DNA of 12,756 nt from an uncultured Collinsella sp. (lineage in GTDB: Bacteria; Actinomycetota; Coriobacteriia; Coriobacteriales; Coriobacteriaceae): NCBI GenBank assembly GCA_902474645.1, contig CABRWN010000044.1, positions 1 through 12,756 on the forward strand, written 5' to 3'. Positions 9,201 to 12,756 of this stretch are shown here, in pieces; position 1 is the first letter of the stretch; each line of letters starts with the position of its first letter. The translations under genes and the position numbers were made by a program. A model generated the notes under the pieces. That model was not told the DNA's origin. It did no database searches and was given only the letters and a program-made list of their open reading frames with translations.

Positions 9201-9633
9201 CGCAAACGCGAACGATACGCTCAATGCCCTCTTTGCCAAGTGCGTCGCCGCCAAGCAGACAGAATATAACGCAAAAGCCGCACTTGATGCCGCTCAGGCA
9301 GACCTTGATGCTGCGACGCCCGCCTACACTGCGGCTCTCAATGCCTACAACGAGGCGAAGGCAAAACGCGTAGCCGCCGAGCAAGCCCTGAAGGACGAGA
9401 TCGCCCGCCAGGAGCAAGAGGCGGCGAAAGCCGAGCAGGCCAAGATCACGCAGGCTGCCGCTAAGCCGGTTACTGGAAAGCCGTCTGCCGGCAACGCCAA
9501 GACGGCCGCCAACTCGGCACTTCCCACCACAGGCGACAATGCTGCGCTCGCCGGTGAGACGTTTGTCATCGGAGGTGTCGTGCTCGTAGCCGCCGGCGTC
9601 TTTCTGACTGACAAGAAGCGTCGTCAGGAGTAA
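6241..9633 (+). CDS. Sortase-anchored CAP-domain surface protein with two long coiled coils
   Basis: A large secreted, wall-anchored protein (1,130 residues from TTG 6241). Domains: signal peptide to about residue 57 (hydrophobic run after HKATR, cleavage after AFA); alanine-rich coiled coil about 84-458; CAP/SCP-like domain about 485-660; second alanine-rich coiled coil about 690-1075; LPTTG at 1094-1098, a hydrophobic helix and a KKRRQE tail. The putative CAP site residues are visible as H544, E552 (in AENLSWGY), E568 or E569 (in WITEEKAY) and H623 (in GHYINC). CAP proteins occur in adhesins, secreted enzymes and sterol-binding proteins; the role here is unknown, with adhesion or host interaction most likely. 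The start is uncertain: TTG 6241 has no ribosome site, whereas GGAG at 6244-6247 sits ideally before an ATA at 6253 that would give a conventional MAKYAPKHLE start. The upstream frame is closed by TAG at 6223. It is likely transcribed alone. Confidence 0.9.
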   Translation: MGEEIAKYAPKHLEVSGGAESRPTFSGHKATRLAITAATTIAMTGSSLLAPFSAFANDVWSDTTAQDAIMSPLAVRAGEAAGSAVKANAQKIADLQAAIDAAKAAEADAKSDYDTATAPYTEKQVARDNAQTAYDASVSDNSQAEAAARAEYARQLDESVKAADSASATLKDARSKLDAAKADAESKAKALDSAKQSAADAQAKLEAAQKAAANATPEEIKVAEQAAADAQAALNQAKAAKAAADSALADAQQAQSAAQNAYDEAAGTLASAQQEKTAADGKAAEAQAAYDSAQADLVAAKAGAEGPEYDAAQAKVDAAQADLDAAKSAQANAEKALENAQQDQTQKQSNLAAAQSELDAAKQNADQKKSELDTANAAVSAKDEALKDAKAAHSAELAKLDEANKAVENAKAAKTAADEAAAQAQNELQSAQAAVQTAQVAVDAAQQAANSAESTLKQGAIGFFKSVGANEAVSIIENCKYKDATHVGDSDDATSLDNMISAVTVMKSINSYRVSVDLNPLNVTYNLVAAAIADANWSSSNIEHAKQFDVAENLSWGYGDPCRGWITEEKAYFDEAVAAKFDVHNLTGKAAYDFYYSYNSNNRSNKSQIDEYVHDKYDDVVGHYINCIDPDYTAMGTGINTSTTNNFYGTTASFTVQTSPSWGYGHDWTSSAMSVDEFEQTLNGYVNGLKNAGSKLETAKKDLVSKQAALQQASQNKQKADKTASEAASAVEQKQQAANKQSASVVAAATAVATAQSERDAAQNAAETAIAQAAAAKAAVTQKQDDVNAAQVSCDQAQQTVAARATDLENAKNSVADKQAAYASDELAKYSADVAAAQEKADKAHQTLDEATAAQTSTQSALEKAERDAAAKKQALDTAKDNAEAKAATAEHAASDLTTAKNDFASKKAHADALSNAADNLATAEAAKKEADAAVTEAGVALSTANDAIANAEQAVENSQAASDAAAATLGKLKSINVENGIATGSDANANDTLNALFAKCVAAKQTEYNAKAALDAAQADLDAATPAYTAALNAYNEAKAKRVAAEQALKDEIARQEQEAAKAEQAKITQAAAKPVTGKPSAGNAKTAANSALPTTGDNAALAGETFVIGGVVLVAAGVFLTDKKRRQE
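8019..8051. repeat. Perfect 13-bp inverted repeat inside the CAP coding sequence
   Basis: CTTCTATTATTCG (8019-8031) and CGAATAATAGAAG (8039-8051) are exact inverted repeats around a 7-nt loop. The repeat lies in a strikingly AT-rich patch, about 8015-8100, in an otherwise GC-rich gene. The patch uses codons rare in this genome, such as AGA and ATA. The reading frame is maintained and encodes a Tyr/Asn/Ser-rich stretch. Confidence 0.88.
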
Positions 9634-9692
9634 GGATTTCGGGAGGACGGCTTCTCCCCCCTCCCACCGCTTCGCAAACCCTGCCCAACATG

Positions 9693-9729
9693 CGCCGGGG
9701 CGCCCATCACGCGGGCGCCCCGGCGTTTT
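9693..9729 (+). terminator. Strong Rho-independent terminator of the surface-protein gene
   Basis: A perfect 13-bp stem, CGCCGGGGCGCCC (9693-9705) with GGGCGCCCCGGCG (9713-9725), has a 7-nt loop and is followed by TTTT. A weaker GGGAGG/CCTCCC hairpin (9641-9646 with 9660-9665) comes first. This cleanly separates the surface-protein transcript from copA. Confidence 0.93.
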
Positions 9730-9762
9730 ACGTTGTATGCCCGGGGCATCTGCTCCGAGATT

Positions 9763-9819
9763 GTCTCGATCTGTAACATCTAGCAGGAAAAACGGTCCTT
9801 AGGTGTTACAGATTGAGAT
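9763..9819. repeat. 57-bp hairpin repeat, copy 6
   Basis: Arms GTCTCGATCTGTAACA (9763-9778) and TGTTACAGATTGAGAT (9804-9819) pair fully with two G-U wobbles. The 25-nt interior pairs CTA with TAG and AGGA with TCCT around an A-rich loop. This is a solitary copy lying between the terminator and the copper promoter. Confidence 0.9.
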
Positions 9820-9821
9820 GA

Positions 9822-9850
9822 TTGGTTGAGACGGCCCATCGGCCAACCAA
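9822..9850. repeat. Bulged hairpin next to repeat copy 6
   Basis: TTGGTT (9822-9827) pairs with AACCAA (9845-9850) and GGCC (9833-9836) with GGCC (9841-9844) around a CATC loop. An unpaired GAGAC (9828-9832) on the left side echoes the end of the repeat arm. It is not a member of the 57-bp family. Confidence 0.5.
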
Positions 9851-9893
9851 CCACCTTCATCTGTAATAAAAACTCATATATTTCTTTCTGTAC

Positions 9894-9924
9894 TGGACAC
9901 CCCCAGGGGGTATGGGTGTATAGT
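9894..9924 (+). promoter_or_regulatory. copA promoter with CsoR-like copper operator
   Basis: A perfect CCCCC-A-GGGGG palindrome (9900-9910) is nested in a wider ACACCC/GGGTGT inverted repeat (9897-9902, 9914-9919). GC tracts of this type ending in GTAT are typical of CsoR-family copper sensor sites in front of copA/copZ. It overlaps a probable promoter: TGGACA at 9894-9899 and TATAGT at 9919-9924, with a 19-bp spacer. Repression relieved by Cu(I) is the expected logic. A MerR-type (CueR) activator is an alternative, because that family also uses 19-bp spacers. Confidence 0.6.
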
Positions 9925-9971
9925 ATCGGCAGGTTAACAATTCCAACACCGAACCACAGAAAGGAGAAGCC

Positions 9972-12311
9972 GTGGCTCAAGATAAGTTCGACGTGGGCGG
10001 CATGACATGCGCCGCCTGCCAGGCGCACGTGGACCGTGCCGCGAGCAAGCTCGACGGCGTCCAAAGCGTCGCGGTCAACCTGCTCGCCGGTTCCATGGTG
10101 GTCGACTACGACCCCGCGCAGGTCTCCCCCGACGATATCTGCACCGCCGTCGACCGCGCGGGCTACTCGGCCTCGCCCGTCAGCGCGGGCACCGACGCTG
10201 TCCAAAGCGGAAGTGCGCAAGCCAGGTCCGGCGCCGCCCATATGGAGTCGCCGACCAAAAAGTTGGAGGCCGCCGCCTCTGCCATGCGCACCCGCCTCAT
10301 CGTCTCGATCGTATTCCTCATCCCACTGTTCTACATAGGCATGGGGCACATGCTCGGCTGGCCGCTGCCCGGCATCTTCACCGACCATACCCACAGCATG
10401 ACGCTCGCTCTCACCGAGCTCGCCCTGCTCATCCCCATCGTCTACATCAACGACGCGTACTTTATCAACGGGTTTAAATCGCTCGCGCACGGCGCGCCTA
10501 CCATGGACGCCCTTATTGCCGTGGGTGCCACCGCATCCATTGCCTGGTCGCTCTACGCCATGTTTATCATGGCCGATCAGCTGGCCGCGGGCCAGGTCCA
10601 CGAGGCCATGATGACGGGCATGGACAATCTGTATTTTGAGAGTGCGGGCACGATCCTGTCGCTGGTCACCGTGGGCAAATACCTCGAGACGCGCAGCAAG
10701 TCCAAGACCGGCGGCGCAATCGAGTCGCTGATCGACCTAGCGCCCAAGACCGCGACCGTCGTGGCAGAGGACGGCAGCGAGGCCACTGTGGACGTCGACG
10801 CCATCCTACCCGGTCAGGTGTTGCGCGTGCGCCCCGGCGAGTCCATCCCCGTCGATGGCGTGGTGCTCGAGGGCGCGTCGGCCGTGGACGAGAGCGCGCT
10901 CACCGGCGAGTCCATCCCCGTAGAAAAGACCGCCGGCGACACCGTCAACGCCGCCACGGTCAACCGCACCGGATCGTTTACCTTCCGTGCCACACGCGTG
11001 GGCGCCGACACGTCGCTTGCCAAGATCATCCAGCTCGTCGAGGACGCCAACGCCACCAAGGCGCCTATCGCCCGCCTGGCCGACAAGGTCGCCGGCGTGT
11101 TTGTGCCCGTGGTGTTTGCGATCTCGGCCGTGACCTTCGTGGCGTGGATGGCGCTGACCGGAAGCGTGAACGAGGCACTCACCTCCGCCGTGGCCGTGTT
11201 GGTGATCAGCTGCCCGTGCGCGCTGGGTCTGGCCACGCCCGTCGCCATTATGGTTGGCACCGGCAAGGGCGCCGAGATGGGCATTCTGTTTAAGAGCGCC
11301 GAGGCGCTGGAGAATCTGCGCAACGTGGGCACCGTGGTACTCGATAAGACCGGCACCGTCACCCGCGGCAAACCGGCTGTGACCGACATTGTGGTTGCCG
11401 CGCGCGCCGACGGCTCGCCCGCTATGAGTGAAAAGGCGTTACTGAAGCTCGCTGCCGCACTCGAGCGCTCGAGCGAGCACCCGCTGGCAGAGGCGATTAT
11501 GGCCGAGTGCGAGGCGCGCGGAATCGTGGCGCGCATGGTCGAGGACTTTGCCGCCGTGCCCGGTCGCGGCGTCACGGCGCGCGAGGGGCAGAATGTCATC
11601 GCAGCCGGCAACGTGCGCCTGATGAACAAGCTGGGCGCGAAGGTTCCCGCCGGCCTTGCCGAGCAATTTGCCACCGAGGGCAAAACGCCGCTGTTCTTTG
11701 CCAAGAACGGCGAGCTTGCCGGCACCATTGCCGTGGCTGACGAGGTCAAGGAGACGAGCGCCGAGGCCATCGCCGCAATGCGTTCACTCGGCGTCGATGT
11801 GCGTATGCTCACCGGCGACAACCGCGTGACGGCCGAGGCCATCGCCCGACGCGTGGGACTCACCAGCGAGCAGGTTATCGCCGACGTTCTTCCCGCCGAC
11901 AAGGAACGCCACGTGCGCGAACTGCAGGATGCGGGCGGCAAGGTCGCCATGGTGGGCGACGGCATCAATGACTCCCCCGCCCTGGCGCGCGCCGACGTGG
12001 GCCTTGCCATCGGCACCGGCGCCGATATCGCCAAGGAGGGTGCCGACGTGGTGCTCATGCGCAGTGACCTCATGGACGTCGCCCGCGCCATCGAGCTATC
12101 GCGCGCCACGATCCGTAACATCAAGCAGGACCTGTTCTGGGCACTGTTCTACAACGGCATCGGCATTCCGCTGGCGGCGGGCGTGTTCTTCCCGCTCACC
12201 GGATGGCAGCTCTCGCCGATGTTTGGCGCTGCGGCGATGAGTCTGTCGAGTGTCTGCGTTGTGTCCAACGCGCTGCGCCTGAAATCCTTTAAGCCTAAGA
12301 CGGCGCGCTGA
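9972..12311 (+). CDS. copA: Copper-exporting P1B-type ATPase CopA
   Basis: ATP-driven export of Cu(I) across the cytoplasmic membrane, giving copper resistance. The 779-residue length is normal for a CopA with one metal-binding domain. An N-terminal HMA domain has GMTCAAC at 10-16 (C13, C16). Hydrophobic segments follow at about 110-130, 135-160, 178-200 and 215-235, with two more flanking the transport site CPC at 414-416. Other signatures: TGES 311-314, phosphorylated D458 in DKTGT, nucleotide-domain H503-P504, GDGIND 662-667. The last membrane pair carries the FYNGIG and AAMSLSS motifs that mark the Cu(I) group. The start is GTG 9972, with AAGGAG at 9961-9966. copZ lies downstream on the same strand, and the two should work together, CopZ delivering Cu(I) to CopA. 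No key residue is missing. Confidence 0.97.
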   Translation: MAQDKFDVGGMTCAACQAHVDRAASKLDGVQSVAVNLLAGSMVVDYDPAQVSPDDICTAVDRAGYSASPVSAGTDAVQSGSAQARSGAAHMESPTKKLEAAASAMRTRLIVSIVFLIPLFYIGMGHMLGWPLPGIFTDHTHSMTLALTELALLIPIVYINDAYFINGFKSLAHGAPTMDALIAVGATASIAWSLYAMFIMADQLAAGQVHEAMMTGMDNLYFESAGTILSLVTVGKYLETRSKSKTGGAIESLIDLAPKTATVVAEDGSEATVDVDAILPGQVLRVRPGESIPVDGVVLEGASAVDESALTGESIPVEKTAGDTVNAATVNRTGSFTFRATRVGADTSLAKIIQLVEDANATKAPIARLADKVAGVFVPVVFAISAVTFVAWMALTGSVNEALTSAVAVLVISCPCALGLATPVAIMVGTGKGAEMGILFKSAEALENLRNVGTVVLDKTGTVTRGKPAVTDIVVAARADGSPAMSEKALLKLAAALERSSEHPLAEAIMAECEARGIVARMVEDFAAVPGRGVTAREGQNVIAAGNVRLMNKLGAKVPAGLAEQFATEGKTPLFFAKNGELAGTIAVADEVKETSAEAIAAMRSLGVDVRMLTGDNRVTAEAIARRVGLTSEQVIADVLPADKERHVRELQDAGGKVAMVGDGINDSPALARADVGLAIGTGADIAKEGADVVLMRSDLMDVARAIELSRATIRNIKQDLFWALFYNGIGIPLAAGVFFPLTGWQLSPMFGAAAMSLSSVCVVSNALRLKSFKPKTAR

Positions 12312-12401
12312 AGCACCCGACCTTGCCCCTCAAACCGTCGCTCGCGTACCCAAGTACGCTTCGCTCCTCTTTCGGGGCAATCTCGGGCACCTCAGCGCGC
12401 C
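12302..12401 (+). terminator. 100-nt imperfect hairpin spanning the copA stop codon
   Basis: Nested pairings in order: GGCGCGCTGA (12302-12311) with TCAGCGCGCC (12392-12401); CCCGA (12316-12320) with TCGGG (12383-12387); TTGCCCC (12323-12329) with GGGGCAA (12374-12380); GCGTAC (12344-12349) with GTACGC (12354-12359). The outer arm includes the last codons and TGA of copA. Only CTTT follows, so it is a poor intrinsic terminator. It could instead be a partial terminator or a processing/stability structure between copA and copZ. Confidence 0.7.
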
Positions 12402-12434
12402 TTTAAGATGACGCTGTTCACGACTAAACTGTCA

Positions 12435-12456
12435 GATAATCTCAATCGATAAGGAG
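12435..12456 (+). promoter_or_regulatory. Possible copZ -10 box and ribosome binding site
   Basis: GATAAT at 12435-12440 resembles a -10 box, without a clear -35. AAGGAG at 12451-12456 is a strong ribosome binding site seven bases before the copZ ATG. If both are used, the leader is very short. No CCCCC/GGGGG operator like the one before copA is seen here. Confidence 0.4.
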
Positions 12457-12463
12457 TACACCC

Positions 12464-12685
12464 ATGCGTTACACAATCAAGACTTCGGGCCTTATGTGCG
12501 GCCACTGCGACGCTACTGTCGAGACGGCACTGCTCAACGTTGCCGGCGTGACCGATGCCGATGCCGACCACGAGACCCAGACCGTCCAGGTGGAGTGCGT
12601 CGACACCGTGACCGCCGAGCAGCTCGCCGCCGCTGTCGAGGCCGCGGGCGAGAAGTTCCACGCCCTGTCCGTGACCGCCGCGTAG
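12464..12685 (+). CDS. copZ: Copper chaperone CopZ, HMA-domain protein
   Basis: A 73-residue cytoplasmic metallochaperone that binds Cu(I) and passes it to CopA. It is a single heavy-metal-associated domain of typical length. The binding motif is LMCGHC (C12 and C15), a variant of the usual MxCxxC in which the methionine is shifted by one residue. The usual late-domain sequence is present as EQLAAAVEAAGEKF. ATG 12464 has a strong ribosome site. It lies 152 bases after copA, on the same strand, behind the large hairpin, so it may be co-transcribed by read-through or expressed from its own promoter. The histidine in CGHC is found in some chaperone relatives; metal preference cannot be proved from sequence. 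Confidence 0.92.
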   Translation: MRYTIKTSGLMCGHCDATVETALLNVAGVTDADADHETQTVQVECVDTVTAEQLAAAVEAAGEKFHALSVTAA

Positions 12686-12756
12686 CAGACGCTACCTACT
12701 CAATCCTCAGAAGTTGCGGTGAAATACGGACTGTTGTGCCGCCCTAGGCCTTTAAA

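Noticed and set aside
10814..12124. Minus-strand open frame of 436 codons
   Set aside because: Fully antisense to copA with all P-type ATPase motifs on the plus strand; the Ser/Ala/Thr-rich product shows no domain.
12686..12756. A gene or terminator after copZ
   Set aside because: No stable hairpin with a T tract and no ribosome site plus start codon are visible in these last 71 bases; the CCTAGG palindrome near 12744 is only a six-base match.

Overview
The window reads as chromosomal DNA from a high-GC Gram-positive bacterium. The best guess is a gut Coriobacteriia (Actinomycetota), probably Collinsella or a close relative. This rests on three things: strongly GC-biased third codon positions, an LPXTG-anchored CAP-domain surface protein, and a Ser/Thr kinase fused to a DUF6273-like domain ending in VIPGFCI. 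Such proteins are common in this group. The genus call is an inference; no rRNA or other marker gene is present.

Layout, left to right. (1) 1-2045, minus strand: a DEAD-box RNA helicase with a long arginine/glycine/acidic tail that runs off the left edge. (2) 2046-2633: a divergent intergenic region with the helicase leader, two copies of a 57-bp hairpin repeat and a TATAAT promoter. (3) 2634-3596, plus: an FHA-domain protein. (4) 3597-3767: a strong terminator, a small dyad and a 61-bp hairpin with near-perfect 19-bp arms. (5) 3768-5852, plus: a membrane-anchored Hanks-type Ser/Thr kinase with a predicted external DUF6273-like domain. (6) 5853-6240: three tandem copies of the 57-bp hairpin at exactly 80-bp spacing, followed by short palindromes. 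(7) 6241-9633, plus: a roughly 1,130-residue sortase-anchored protein with a CAP domain between two long alanine-rich coiled coils. (8) 9634-9971: a textbook terminator, a sixth hairpin copy and a copper-type operator/promoter. (9) 9972-12311, plus: the copper-exporting P1B-ATPase CopA. (10) 12464-12685, plus: the copper chaperone CopZ. A 100-nt hairpin that begins inside the copA stop region separates copA from copZ.

Functionally there are three groups. The helicase is a stand-alone housekeeping gene. The FHA protein and the kinase look like a phosphothreonine reader and writer pair, followed by a large surface protein; a link between that pair and the surface protein is only inferred from position. 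copA and copZ form a copper-efflux unit behind a CsoR-like operator, with no regulator gene in the window.

The most unusual content is intergenic. Six hairpins share 16-nt arms (consensus GTCTCGATCTGTAACA and its complement). Each is exactly 57 bp with a 25-nt interior that varies in sequence but keeps a GGCAAAACGG-like core. In two places they sit in tandem at 80-81-bp spacing. I do not recognise this family by name.
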